Source: Setoptus koraiensis
Taxonomy: Eukaryota; Arthropoda
Assembly (NCBI GenBank): GCA_048013815.1
Contig: CM106586.1
Location: forward strand, 5,828,001-5,892,000
Reading direction: 5' to 3'
DNA length: 64,000 nucleotides
Of the stretch, positions 1-11,755 are shown one piece after another. How positions within the stretch are numbered: position 1 is the stretch's first letter; each line of letters starts with the position of its first letter. A program made the translations under genes and the position numbers. Under the pieces are notes generated by a model. The model saw nothing but the letters and a program-made list of their open reading frames with translations, made no database searches and had not been told where the DNA came from.

Positions 1-1176
1 TTGATATTATGGTTTAAAAAAGAATGTTGTTTTGGTTATATAGAATTCATGATATAGATTTTTTTTTGTTCGTTCGTTTGTAAGCAAGTTGCAAAATGGC
101 ATCGGATTGCCTGGACTAGAGTTTGACATGATCAATCATCTTAAAATATCGAACGAACATAAATTGTTATGTTATGCAGTCAACTGAATGACAGCATAGT
201 TTTGGATAGTTTTAGCCAAAAACCGTTCGCACACCAATCATTTACTGATAAATCACTTCTGTTAGAGTGATAAATAAAGAGTATAAGACTTTGGTCATTT
301 CTAATAATATTCATTGACCAATGTTCAATCGCAGTGTTGTAGCTCTTTGTTTGGGTGTAGTGTCAATTTGTTAGTTTATTTAATTATATGTTGGTTGTCT
401 AGAAATAGTATATTAGTTGGCTCATGATACATGTAGATCCAGAATACTCTTTGTGAAAGTAAATAGAAAAGAGAATTTTAGATCTGCAATTTGAGCGAAA
501 CATTTGGAGGTAGAAACAAACAGGTAGGAAAGTCATGTCGGAACATATATTTTGCATTAAAAAATTACACTATGGGGTAATTTTTTAATGGCAAAATAGT
601 AGTTGTTCGACATGACGGTTTCTGTGTTGTTTCTACTCCAATGTTTCGCAAAGTTGGCAGATCTAAAATTCACTTTTCTATTTACTTTCACAAAGAGTAT
701 ACTGGATCTACGTGGTATCAGTGGAGACAACTAATATGGACTGTATTTCTAGACAACCGAACGATATAATGTAGAGTAACTAACAAATTGACACAACATC
801 CCAAGGACAAAGAGCTAGCAACACAGCTGATGTGGAACATTGGTCAATGAATGATTAGTTAGAAATGACCAAAGTCATGATGACTCTTTATTTTATCACT
901 CTAACAAAGTGATGTATCAGTAAATGATTGGTGTGCGAACGGTTTTTTGCGTAAAACTATGCCAAACTAGCTGTCATTCAGGTTGAGCTGCGATACAATA
1001 ACAAATTATTACGTTCGGGATATTTAGGAGGATGATTGAGGCATGTCAAGTCTAGTCTAGTCTAATCGATGCCATTTGCAACTTGCTTACGAGAGACGGA
1101 GACAAAAAAAAAATCTGATAGTGCTAGTGAATTCTATATAACCAAAGACAACAATCTTTTTTAAACCATATTATCA
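1..1176. repeat. Large imperfect palindrome (inverted repeat)
   Basis: The sequence from the window start to about 568 reappears as its reverse complement from about 577 to 1175. The centre is an 8 bp spacer at 569-576, flanked by the exact pair ATTAAAAAATTAC and GTAATTTTTTAAT. Similarity runs along the whole arm with scattered substitutions and small indels; I estimate 80-85% identity by eye. The outer end of the right arm (1101-1176) is also the start of the 240 bp direct repeat that recurs before muskelin, so the left arm probably continues beyond the window. No protein is encoded. It may be a foldback-type element or an old inverted duplication; no transposase or target-site duplication is visible. 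Confidence 0.85.
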
Positions 1177-1343
1177 ATATTCTTATGAAATTCTATACTA
1201 TAACAAGTTTTACTGTTATTATCATGATTATTATTTTCACATTAGATTGAATTTGTATGACTATGTTAGTTAGTCATTGTTCACACAACTATTATCATAA
1301 TAATTATCTTTGTCAACATCTCACCATCAGACATCATAATGGA
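1101..1343 (+). repeat. Direct repeat copy A (copy of the muskelin 5' flank)
   Basis: This block matches 2200-2440 with three substitutions and a two-base difference in an A-run. Copy B ends at the muskelin ATG (ATGGA in both copies), so copy A duplicates the muskelin promoter and 5' leader. Beyond ATGGA the copies diverge. Copy A points rightward into the antisense side of the COX5B-like gene. Confidence 0.9.
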
Positions 1344-1360
1344 GAGTAGGGCCTACCATG

Positions 1361-1711
1361 TTATTCCCCGTCTTTCTTTTCTTGTAGCCAGAATTTTTCA
1401 GCGTCAACCAAATGAAACCAATGACCACAATTGCATTTTACAGGAGGACCTTTTTGCAAGACTAGATAGCTGACATCTTTACAAACACACATGATTGCTC
1501 TTGAGTTGCCGTAGGCGGTCACTACCATTGGATTCGATTTGGATGAGCTCTTATCTATTTCGGTCTCCGACTCTTGAAAAGGATCCAATTTTCTGAGCTC
1601 ATCAAGACTAACTCTCCTGGTCTCTGTATCATATCTGGGTTGCGTGAGGCTGAGCGATCTAGAAAGTTTACCACATCTGGCCAGAGATCTAGTTGCAATC
1701 CGGAGAATCAT
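1361..1711 (-). CDS. COX5B: Cytochrome c oxidase subunit 5B-like protein
   Basis: Single-exon 116 aa protein. COX5B is a nuclear-encoded, zinc-binding subunit of mitochondrial respiratory complex IV on the matrix side. The first 25 residues are rich in Arg, Ser and Leu without acids (MILRIATRSLARCGK), as in a mitochondrial presequence. The zinc site is CVC followed by KCNCGHWFHLV, and this second half matches the insect form CECGHWFKLV. Otherwise it is divergent: the loop between the cysteine pairs is about four residues shorter than in Drosophila, and the usual NPNLIPS..RIVGC stretch is barely recognisable. A TATA-like TATTATAAAG lies about 60 bp upstream on the minus strand (1771-1780). The gene lies between the 240 bp direct repeats, suggesting a moved or duplicated copy rather than the main COX5B. 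Confidence 0.75.
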   Translation of the reverse strand: MILRIATRSLARCGKLSRSLSLTQPRYDTETRRVSLDELRKLDPFQESETEIDKSSSKSNPMVVTAYGNSRAIMCVCKDVSYLVLQKGPPVKCNCGHWFHLVDAEKFWLQEKKDGE

Positions 1712-2199
1712 GGCAAATTAGGTGGTCTTTGGCAATATTTGTTTCTGATTAAGGAACTGAATGATTGAAACTTTATAATACTGCAGCGCTAAAAAGTATT
1801 ATATCTAATACGACGTCACGGGACATCTTGAATTGCGGGTTATGATCGTATCTGATAATGCCATGTGATTGTCAATTATGCCAGTTTTGCATGCTAGGGG
1901 GCGCGAATGATTTCTATAAAAATAAGGCTAGTAGTTGCATGAATCGGGCACAATTCGGAGGCGCGTTTGTTTTTGTCGAGATGCAACAAAAACAACAACA
2001 ACCAAGCAACTTCGACTGCTGATCCGGTCCTACGAGGCGTGTCTGCACACAAGAGGGTGGGGCGTTAACTACCGGCCCCGTAAGAAGGCTGCCAGAGAGA
2101 CTACATCCCGAAACCGCTCGGGACCAGTGATTGCAAGTTTGCCCGACAGCGGCAACAAACATTTTGCTTCAGTCCAAGCGCGTACATTTTAATCCAGTA
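1712..2199. other. Intergenic stretch between the COX5B-like gene and repeat copy B
   Basis: It holds the presumed minus-strand promoter of the COX5B-like gene (TATA-like at 1771-1780). The part from about 1900 to 2190 is clearly richer in G+C than its surroundings. Two short overlapping open frames on opposite strands there show no family signature and look like chance. Confidence 0.5.
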
Positions 2200-2440
2200 G
2201 ACAAAAAAAATCTGATAGTGCTAGTGAATTCTACATAACCAAAGACAACAATCTTTTTTAAACCATATTATCAATATTCTTATGAAATTCTATACTATAA
2301 CAAGTTTTACTGTTATTATCATTATTATTATTTTCACATTAGATTGAATTTGTATGACTATGTTAGTTAGTCATTGTTCACACAACTATTATCATAATAA
2401 TTATCTTCGTCAACATCTCACCATCAGACATCATAATGGA
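2200..2440 (+). repeat. Direct repeat copy B, immediately upstream of muskelin
   Basis: Second copy of the block at 1101-1343. It ends with the first five bases of the muskelin coding sequence and so carries the leader and probably the core promoter of that gene. It is AT-rich without an obvious canonical TATA box. Near identity to copy A points to a recent duplication or gene conversion. Confidence 0.9.
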
Positions 2441-4967
2441 TCTTACAACGACACGGGACGTAACAACTTCAACAGTTAGTTCCATGGGAGATGATCATCG
2501 TTCAGCTAAGGCATTATCCTATACTATACACAAATATTCAAGCTATTCAGCTATTTATACGCCTGAGAATATTTTACATAATAAACCTAGCGATCATCAA
2601 TCGAGATGGTCATCGGAGACAAGTCATTCGCCGCAATATCTCATCTTGAAATTAGAGAGGCCGGCCATTGTGTCTCATATTACATTTGGTAAACATTCTA
2701 GGAGTCACTATTGTAATATTAAAAAATTCAAAATTTATGGAGGCCTTGAGGAGACCACTAATATACAACTATTGGAGGGCGGTCTAATGAATGACAGCAC
2801 ACCAGAAACTTTCCCATTGAAACATAGTATGGCAGACAAATTAATACCTAGCAGATACATCAAGATCATTCCTATACAATCATGGGGAGGCAGCTTCAAT
2901 TACAGTATTTGGTATGTCGAGTTGAGGGGTCAGGACGATTTCCAACTATTACAGGACTCCATAAATTGGTACAATACCTTCCGTCAAAAAGAGGCCTTAA
3001 AACTTGTTTTGAAGCATCTACGCCAAAACAATTATATTGATCTATTCAATCAATTGCAACAACAAACTAAAGTACATCTAGAAGATGAACTCTTATCCAG
3101 ACTTAATCAATCCCTTGTCATGAACGCTGACTTCGAAGCAGCAGAGCGAATCATCGATGAGGCCGCTCAACGCGGCTTATTTCGAGAATATATTAAAAAT
3201 CAAGAGTTTAAAACCAGATGGAATCAGGTGTCAATATCATCTGAATCCATTCATCCATGCTCCAGAGAAGGCCATCAGATTTGTTTCGATCACATAAGAC
3301 AAGTCTTATATTTATTTGGTGGCGTTGTAAGTAATCTTTCTATAACTTCCATTCGATTTAAAATTGACAATAAGTATAAGCAATGCATACTAAAATTTTT
3401 AATCCTAATTTTCCATTCATTTCCGCAGGACTCATACTCTGGTGAACAGTGTGGTGACTTATGGGCCTATGATGTCGCTAAAAAGGAATGGAATTTACTT
3501 TATGATATTGGTCCAGCAAAAGGTCCTACACCAAGATTTGGACATAAAATGTGCATTGATACTAAAAGAAACAAGATCTATTTGATGGGTCGTTATGTGC
3601 CTAAATCATTAAGATATAGTGAAAACTTGAAGGCAGATTTTTATGTGTTCGACATATCATCTAGTGTTTGGCACCTTATAAGTGAAGATACCACCAGCGA
3701 CGGAGGACCTTTTCTCATCTCAAATCACAGCATGTGCATGGATGTTGAACAAAATCGTATTTATGTATTTGGCGGTTGTGTGATGGCACCTCTCTCCCAA
3801 AGCGCATCCGATGAACGATCCCTATGTCCTGATAGACAACAATTTTCTGGCCTATTTTATTATGATGTTTGCAGAAAAACTTGGCGTTGTCTTCGTGAAG
3901 ACTCGAGTAAAGCATCGCCTCTATCCAGCTCTAGATCTAGTTTAAACATTTTTATCAAGTCAAGAGTCGGACAAATAATGCTTTATCATGATAGATTGAG
4001 AAGACTTTATATATCGAGCGGCCAAAGAGGAAAAGATCCAATAAGAGACTTACTTGTCTATCATGTTGATAAAGATGTACTCGAGACAATTTTCGATGGT
4101 GAGAAAAATGTTGTGCCTTTCTCCAGTCTAACACTGCGAGCAACAATAGACACTGATCACGATAGTATATATGTATTTTCGGTAAGTTATCTAACTTTGA
4201 CCATCAAGATCTCCTTCTGAACTGGGTCGTAAACTCAAGGTTTTCACTTGTTTTTCATCTTTTTTCGATCGTTTCGAATACAGGGTCAAAATAAAGGAAC
4301 TGAGCCCCATTCTTTCTGGTTATATGATATCAATGAATCCAAATGGGCAAGCATCTACCGATATGATTGTTCTTTCAGTCAAGGTGGAAAGTCGGAACCG
4401 TGCCCTAGATCGCCTCATCAAGTTTGTTATGATACATCAAAGAAGGTGCATTATTTCTATGGAGCAGATTTAGATATACCTAGTGAATCTATGTCAACTG
4501 CATCTCAATTAACTTCTTCATCCGATCCGTCTGTATCGGCGGAGCATAAACCCCGATCAAACAAATATATGTGTTTGAGTGATTTTTGGGAACTACATCT
4601 AGTGAAGATAACCGAGGATAGATTGCGCTTTCTATGCAAAAGACAAGTTAGGCAGCTCAAATTCAAAGAGATGATCTCAGTAGATGTCCGTCTGGCAATC
4701 AAATACTTACAAGAGGAGTTATGCCAAAGCTATGATCTCAGTACAGAGCAAGAGAGAACTGAATTTCATTCATTATCCCTATCTTTATTCATAGGCGATC
4801 TAGCTGATTCAAGTACTGCTGCCGCAATTTCGTCACAGGGTACTCAACTAGTATGCGATGCAAGGTATATGGAAAGATCTAGAATCTTTGACAAACTAGT
4901 ATCTTATTTTCCGGAGTCTATGACGCAACCTAAGACTGATCTAGTTGATTTAATATTCGTAAAATGA
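2436..4967 (+). CDS. MKLN1: Muskelin
   Basis: Three exons, 2436-3326, 3429-4181 and 4284-4967, separated by two 102 bp GT..AG introns, give about 775 aa (human 735). Muskelin is a kelch-repeat subunit of the CTLH/GID-type E3 ubiquitin ligase and also affects cell spreading and receptor traffic. The N-terminal discoidin-like domain (about 20-170) contains PPQYLILKLERPAIV-type sequence (here SPQYLILKLERPAIV) and SIWYVELRG. LisH/CTLH helices follow (about 175-260; LKHLRQNNYIDLFNQLQ), then kelch blades (LYLFGG, KMCID, SMCMD.. YVFGG, FSGLFYYD). The C-terminus ends in PKTDLVDLIFVK, like human LVDLITL. The first intron is a multiple of three without a stop, so retention would keep the frame. The start codon lies at the edge of repeat copy B. 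Confidence 0.95.
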
Positions 4968-7900
4968 AGTCATCCGGGTTGTTTTGGGTTTGCTATTCTA
5001 TTGAAGAGGCACCATTTCATACGTAAGACAACAGAAAATTATCTGTACACAAAATTAACAACCATCGCATGATGGCTAGCTTAAGCAGACCGAGCGACAT
5101 GCCGAGTTGCCAAGGCACACCGATATCGCGTAACCGAATTTACTCTATAGAATAATTGGAGGTCAGTCAAGATTGACACAATCACCAGGGTACAAGTTTA
5201 TAGAATTGCAAGTTATTGTCCTGTTTTTGGTAAGACAATCTAACCTAACGAACTTTATCTTTCTAGATACAAAATCTAGTGAGGATGTTTAGCGTTTTCA
5301 CTATAGAATGAAAGCAAAGATTGATGTAAAAAGTAAAAAACTCAAACTGTTTTGAATCGAATAAAAGAGACCAATGATTGACAAATGAATTAACCATTCT
5401 AGTTGGTAATCTTTTCGTTACTTGCTATGTGTGTGAAATAGTGATTTATTAAGAATAGGAGAGCTCCCGAGCGCTTCAGTTTATCGTTCCATCACATCCT
5501 GGGACAAAGGCCTATCCGCATAGGCCGGCCTACCGTCCACGCCACGTCATCGTGTTCAGCGTTTCCCGAAACGTCGGTTTGGTGAGTTTCGCATCTCTAC
5601 TTCAGCTTTATGTTAAACCGGAACCGGAAATTCCATCAGAATCTGGATGGAGACCCAACCTTTTATAGGGCTATATTTATAAGCTATTCAATCCCCGCGC
5701 GGACATTTCTGGGGCCCTAATAAACGGGGCTCAAGTTTCATTTTCAATTTTTTCAGATTCGGAGTCGGGTCTTGGAAAAAATTGCACCCTCTATGGATGC
5801 GTCTCTTAAAGATCTATCTAATGATACCAGAACGTGTCTCTGCGACGAGACACTGGGGCTCTAGAAGTTCGGAAAGAGAAACAAAACAACGCGGCCTAGT
5901 GGATAAATGAGAAACTGAAGGGTGATGAAATTGGTATATTTGTGTTCAGAATAAATTTCCGAACACGCCCAAACTAAATTTATAAATGTCGGACCAAAAT
6001 GAATCTGGAGACCCTCAAAGCAAGTCGTCCTTTTGTTCAAATAAATTGAACGCAAGTTGCCCAATCTAATTACTTATTTTACAACCTAATATGTATATCT
6101 ACAGGTATTTCTACAAAGAGAACCAAGAAATAAGAAATTCAGAGAGACGCGCGGTTCAGCGTAATCAAATCGTAACGTAAAGCATTCGAAGGACTTTTAC
6201 CGCGATACGGACACATCAGTAGAGCCTCTTAAAACAAACAAAAAAATCAAACTTAATTCGCATTATCTGAGTGCCAGCGTCTCCATCGCTGGTTGAATGT
6301 ATACGTTCATTGCTGCTAGCTTTCAGATAGAGTTGGCCTGCTCCACTTGTTATTACTCAATTATTATACATAGGCAGCTAACGACGATAATTGAAGATAA
6401 CAGTGTCCCACTTTTGGCATGCGTACAACATCATCAAGCTAGAACTTTTGGTTTGGTCAGAAATTTTGTAGTGCTTTTTCTGCTAGATAAACCATCTTGG
6501 AAGTTGGTGAGCACTGCAAACAAGCAAATGAATGCGAATTTTCGCCAAGCATTTTAATTGTTATGTAATACTATCTCATTCCTTACATTACACATATTAA
6601 TATGTGAGTGTAATGCTCACACTAATGTAAATGTATTGGCGTGCTGAGTCAAGTTGTTATGAGCTGCAATGTTTGCTGTTGCCGCTGACAAATATACTAT
6701 GCTTTTGCTTGCCACAAGCTCATTATTATTGTGACATCATTTTAGCGACTAGCAAGTCGCAGTGCCACTTCGTGAAACAACATCAGTAGCATCATGATAA
6801 TAAATAAATAAATTATTTTATAGAGCTTTTGCAATGTTGCATAATTATCTCTTGATGACTAGACCGTTCGAATTGAACCGTTTGTGCCAAGCGAATTGAG
6901 CGAATGCTCAACATAAAAAGAAACACAAAAACTTGAGAACAGCAATTTCAGTATTATAACTTATGGGCAGACTACTTAAGTGTACGTATTCCGTAGATTC
7001 GCCTTAGTGAAATTGGCTTAATGGATTTCGGGCCACAATGCACGCAGGCAAACAAAAAGGGATGATGTCTATGTGATGACTGTAGCGCTTTCATAGACAG
7101 CCAGTTGATTGAGGCTGTTCCTCTGTTTACAATGTTTTCAAAACAAAAGTTAATGTAATGGATATCTGTTCTTAGTTTATGCGTTATCTCTCGTTCTCCC
7201 TTTCGCCCGTTGTTCACTTCATCGTTTGCGATAAACTATCTTGAGAGAATCGTCGCAAAGAAAAAACTCATCCAAAACATTCAGTTAGACAACAATAATC
7301 TAAGGCCGAGTGCCTTATGTGTTGGCGCGATGTGTTACTAACCGTCGATTCGATTGTTCGTCGCCAAGATGTGACATCAGTGATAACTTTATCAAAGTAT
7401 TACTTTCTTTCTTCTTTTTCACAACTATGCCAATAATAGCCATCGCCAAGGAACACAATCAACATGTTTTCGTTGTCGGCGCAAAATGTCTTATAATTGA
7501 CAAATGAGGAAGTTCTCTCGTTTACTACTGCAATGGCTACTGACTTAGCGACTAGAATTGCAACAAGTACAACGGAGCTCTTGTTGACGGCCAGTAACTA
7601 CTTGCCACTGTCTGATTAACACTAAACAGTATAGGTTGTATAGTACCCCGATAATGACCTTGAAGAATCAACGTATCTTTTGTGTTTCGCTTCATACTGC
7701 TGTAAATATTGCTGGTTTTGTTGTAGTTGTTGTTGTATGGCTAGCTGGGACATGTTCCACAATGCACTTCTTTATAAGAACTGAAATGAGCCATTAGATA
7801 ATCAGACACACACACACAGTTATTGATAATAGCTCACTCATAGTTGACTTAACTACTAGCAGATTATAGCGAGATATTCTTGGCATTAGTTTGTTTGCTT

Positions 7901-9060
7901 AGCGAGTCAGTTTATCTCAACAACTGCATTGGCTTATTTCACCAATTCTATCATCAATGTGCCATTTGTTTGTTTACAGTCGAATTAGTCTAGTTCGGTA
8001 GTTCCGAGTAAATCCAGACATTATAGCACAAACAAACCATTCTGAGTGTATCTTTGTCGTCCGACGATATCATCTGTTGGTGGCACTAGCCAACAACAAT
8101 CAATTAAGAGACAGCCAATAAGAGTCTTACAGAAGCTGAACCTGCCAAGCAGAACCTAACAAACAACAATGCTAGGTTCGCTATTGACAAGTTCCACCAC
8201 CTCCGGAAGAGATGACAAAGAATTGTTGTTGTTACCAATGTGACTTCTTCAGTCTGTATTCAATAGTAGTGAGATAATGTGTCACCAATTATAATAATTA
8301 GCCTGTCAACCATCTCATTACTATCGGCTATCATTATGTTTGCACATACACGTTAGTCAATGGCGCAGTAACAGCTATTATATAATCTCTACCCTTCCAC
8401 CGCGACACTATCTATAATTAGTATGTTTATGGTAGATCATGGCAAAATTTCAAATGAAAAAATGCAGCAATCAACTTCAATCGACAACAACAACAACAAC
8501 AGATTGCATTACATAATACACGAAGAAACACAATCAAATATCACAATTGATATGGCGAATATTTGAGAAGGTGCTATTTACCCCAAAGTTGATGGCAACA
8601 TTATGATGTTCAGTATGACATCGCGTACTGTTTCAGTGGAAGTGTCTCTCAATCTGTCCACATTATTGTGATCATGATCATTTTTTTTTCAACACTATCT
8701 CACGAAAAAGAGCTACATGACTGGCTAATGAATCCAGCCAGACCTTTTTCAAGGTTAACACAGAGCCATGACAACAGTCCTATTGATACTTAGAGAAAAA
8801 CAATTTTACACAATCTACCTGGTGTTTCTATCCCATGTCCAACCGTCAATCGTATAGCTTACAGTAGACAACAAAAACAATTCATCGTCAACATAAAGGC
8901 ATCTGACACTAACAGGATATAGTTTAAGGTGCCGGAAAAGTTTTGAAAAACAGAAAACTTTGCTTCGCACAATCAGTTTAGCCACAAATCATCATAACTT
9001 CACCGGAATCATTATTGATTCATTTTTCATTGATTTTCACACGTCGTATATTCATTTACT
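4968..9060. other. 4.1 kb intergenic region
   Basis: I find no convincing gene. Small open frames at 5861-6064 (minus), 6297-6557 (plus), 6972-7217 (minus) and 7310-7507 (plus) lack family motifs. The stretch 5460-5830 is richer in G+C and contains two perfect 7 bp stems (GGCCTAT/ATAGGCC and GTGTCTC/GAGACAC); it could be a decayed repeat, but I cannot name a family. A perfect 16 bp palindrome lies at 6591-6606, a short CA run near 7806 and an AAC run near 8495. The last few hundred bases should hold the promoter of the SSUH2-like gene. Confidence 0.5.
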
Positions 9061-10991
9061 ATGGGTCGTCATGACAACATGCGCAACTATGCACCACTAA
9101 CCACTACTTCATATTGTCGCGTATCAAATATTTACTTCAACAGAGCCATCACCGTTCCACCACCTCAGATTGATTTGCCGTTATTGTCCCACTATCAAAC
9201 AAAACTATCTAATTCAAAATCAATCGAATCCAATGGCAAACCAATCAGAGCTGGAAATCAACAAGACAGCAACCACAACAACATCAGTAATAAGGATTCA
9301 CTGAAATCAATATCGGAGCCGGGCGTAACAAAACAAAATACGAGAGCTTTATTTCATCAATTGCTTCATCGGCACGACGACACTCCTTATCTTCCGTTGG
9401 GTATGCAGCTAGAGCATCCAACTAATCAAGACCACATCAAGCAATCTTGCGCCGATTCCGACTACCGAAGTAACTCTTTTAATAGCGCTCAATCGTCCTC
9501 GTCCGACTTGGCACAGACCGACTATCCGGGTAACAAGCAATCCAACAGTAGCAATTGTGTCAGATTGTACGATGCAATCGCACAATACAAACCTGAAATA
9601 AACACTGGCGCTCACATAAATGGTTATAATCATTCAAACGATCAACCAATAGTTGATGTAGAGTTTGCCAGAGACAAACTGATAGCCAAAGTAGATAAAC
9701 ATCTTTTTTGGAGTAACAAGGCGGCTAAAAATGTTCAAATTTACAGTATAGAACAGAAGCTGGTTTATATTTGTACTTTGGAGAGTTTCACAGAGAAGCG
9801 CTTAATTCAATGGCAATACGAACCGTATAATCATAAATGGGCCAGACCGGCTTTGTCCAAGCCAGATAACGATGGTCAACGTGAACCGACGCGCGAAACA
9901 ATCTGGTCCGATCTCACTGGCCAAAAAACAAGCCCTGCCGAAGGATTCTGTCATAGCGTCGGTGAGCCGGCAATAAAAATGTTCCAATCATCCATCTTCA
10001 CAAAAGAATTGCCTAATACATCATTTATAAAAACGTGTCACATGTGCCAGGGCCGAGCAAGAAAGAAATGTGGCAATTGTAACGCGTTAGGCTACGAGGT
10101 TTGTTATGCGTGCCTGGGCAAAGGACAAGGTTCCAAGAGATCGTACTCAAGCCATCAGTGGTCATCAAGCGATCAGCGTTCAGCATCTAGATCGTCGTCC
10201 CGATCATCCCAGGATCTCAGATACGCCTCGTCAAATAGAAGATCATCCTTTGATCTTACAAGCTCAGATACTTGTCACCAGTGTCATGGCGGCGGCAAGC
10301 GCCGTTGTTTAAAATGCAAAGGGGCCGGATTTAATATTTGCAAAGGGTGCGAGGGCCAGGCACAGGTCAGATGCTACATGAAGCTCAGTGTAGTGCTGAA
10401 TAATCATAAAAAAGAGATTATAATCAATAATGACAATGAAACCATCATTCCAAACGACAGATTGAAATTGGCCTCTGGTTGCAGAATCTATGAACAGGTG
10501 GCCCCTAAGGTAATGTTTCAACTAAATCTTTCTATCTCTGGTCATGATGATTTCAAATATGTTGCTTCCATTTGACCGAGCTCCATTTCCACCACTCACT
10601 GAATATCTTGTCGAGCAGCTAAAGCAGATCGAATGTGTCGCTCATGATCCTTGCATCGCATTAGCGAGCAAGCTACTGCTAGAAAAACACCAATCCATTT
10701 ACAAGGACGAGTTACTTCTACAACAGGTAAATGAAATGGTCATCATTTATTGCATCCAATAATCAACTTTACACGACAATTATCCCAACTTTTTACTTTT
10801 TCATTCTCTTGTTTGATAATATCTGGATGTTTTAATTATCCCATCAATAGCGCCAGAAAGTGTACTCCATCGAAGTGAATATAGTCAAGTATGGATGGAA
10901 AAACAAGTTTGGTCACTTTGTAATATATGGCGACGAAAGGAAAGCATATGTTCCCTCATTTCCCTATAAGAACCTTTGCTCCATCAGCTAA
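9061..10991 (+). CDS. SSUH2: SSUH2-like protein with DnaJ-type Cys-rich zinc-finger region
   Basis: The model is 9061-10509, 10619-10726 and 10851-10991, about 565 aa. SSUH2 proteins carry CxxCxGxG-type zinc modules like those of DnaJ but no J domain; their biochemical role is poorly known. A long Ser/Asn-rich N-terminus precedes a conserved block (about 200-300). Then come zinc repeats CHMCQGRARKKCGNC, CYACLGKG, CHQCHGGGKRRCLKC and CKGCEGQAQVRC. A Ser/Arg-rich insert of about 40 residues splits the zinc repeats. The last exon (RQKVYSIEV..YGWKNKFGHFVIYG) matches the family's C-terminus. The second junction is firm (CAG/GTAAAT to TCAATAG). The first acceptor is uncertain: the frame allows 10616 or 10619, whereas a start that kept the upstream PFPPL stretch has no in-phase AG. 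Confidence 0.8.
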
Positions 10992-11755
10992 TGTTGCGCG
11001 ACTTACTTTCCTTCTTGGCATTCCCCTAGAATACATATCTACATTCTGTAGGTTGTGAAAATGGCGAAAATGCTCCACACATAAGCATTATCTCAACGAT
11101 GATTTCAATCGCGACGCTGCGGTTACAAGAACTCTCTGATAGAAAACCACATCAGCTATTATATATTTGGAACCTGATGTGGCCTTGCTCTAATGTATAT
11201 ATAAGTAAAGTATGATAAGAATAAGTGATATAGTTACTAACGCACGCTTATTACGCGGTAAGGTGTTCTTTTGTTTGAAAAGAAACTCAGCGGAAACTTC
11301 TCTTGGAATTATAGGCCTGCCATAGGATTTCAACCCATAGGAAACTCAGGTTAGGTCTTATCACAAGCTAAGTCTCTCTTAATTGGCAATACAAAATTTT
11401 TAACGATCTTAATAAAAATGGTGCGCTGTCAATTGTGCATTTGGTCTGACAAATGAATTGCCGTCACCTTAAATTTATTAACTGTTATTCAATGTATATG
11501 TTACAAAAGTTGATTTGTAAATATTGGAACGCGCTTTTCATCCCATACTCTAGCCTAATTAATATTTGTGAACCACATGCATCGATGTATAACAGTGATC
11601 ACTACATCTACACTAAACAAATCTAAATTTTTTCATGAATAATATAATCCGTGAATAGGAGATGCACGTATCTCATTCGAACACATAGCAGGCACATGAT
11701 GCAAATTGTGATAAATTTTCGATTGTTCTCTGTCTCCATCCACTTAAAACAAGCC
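10992..11755. other. Intergenic region between convergent SSUH2-like and TOGARAM1 genes
   Basis: About 760 bp lies between two stop codons, so it should hold both 3' UTRs and polyadenylation sites. It is AT-rich and I see no open frame or repeat of note. Confidence 0.5.

Noticed and set aside
1128-1150. Resemblance to miR-9 on the minus strand (TCTTTGGTTAT)
   Set aside because: The match ends after 11 bases and the pairing partner is over 1 kb away in the palindrome, so no precursor hairpin forms.
1914-2192. Opposed frames of 82 and 85 codons between the COX5B-like gene and repeat copy B
   Set aside because: They overlap on opposite strands, show no motif and lie in a short GC-rich stretch; chance is likelier.
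7629-7645. let-7-like string AGGTTGTATAGT
   Set aside because: Only the 3' part of let-7 matches; the seed is absent and no complementary arm lies within hairpin distance.
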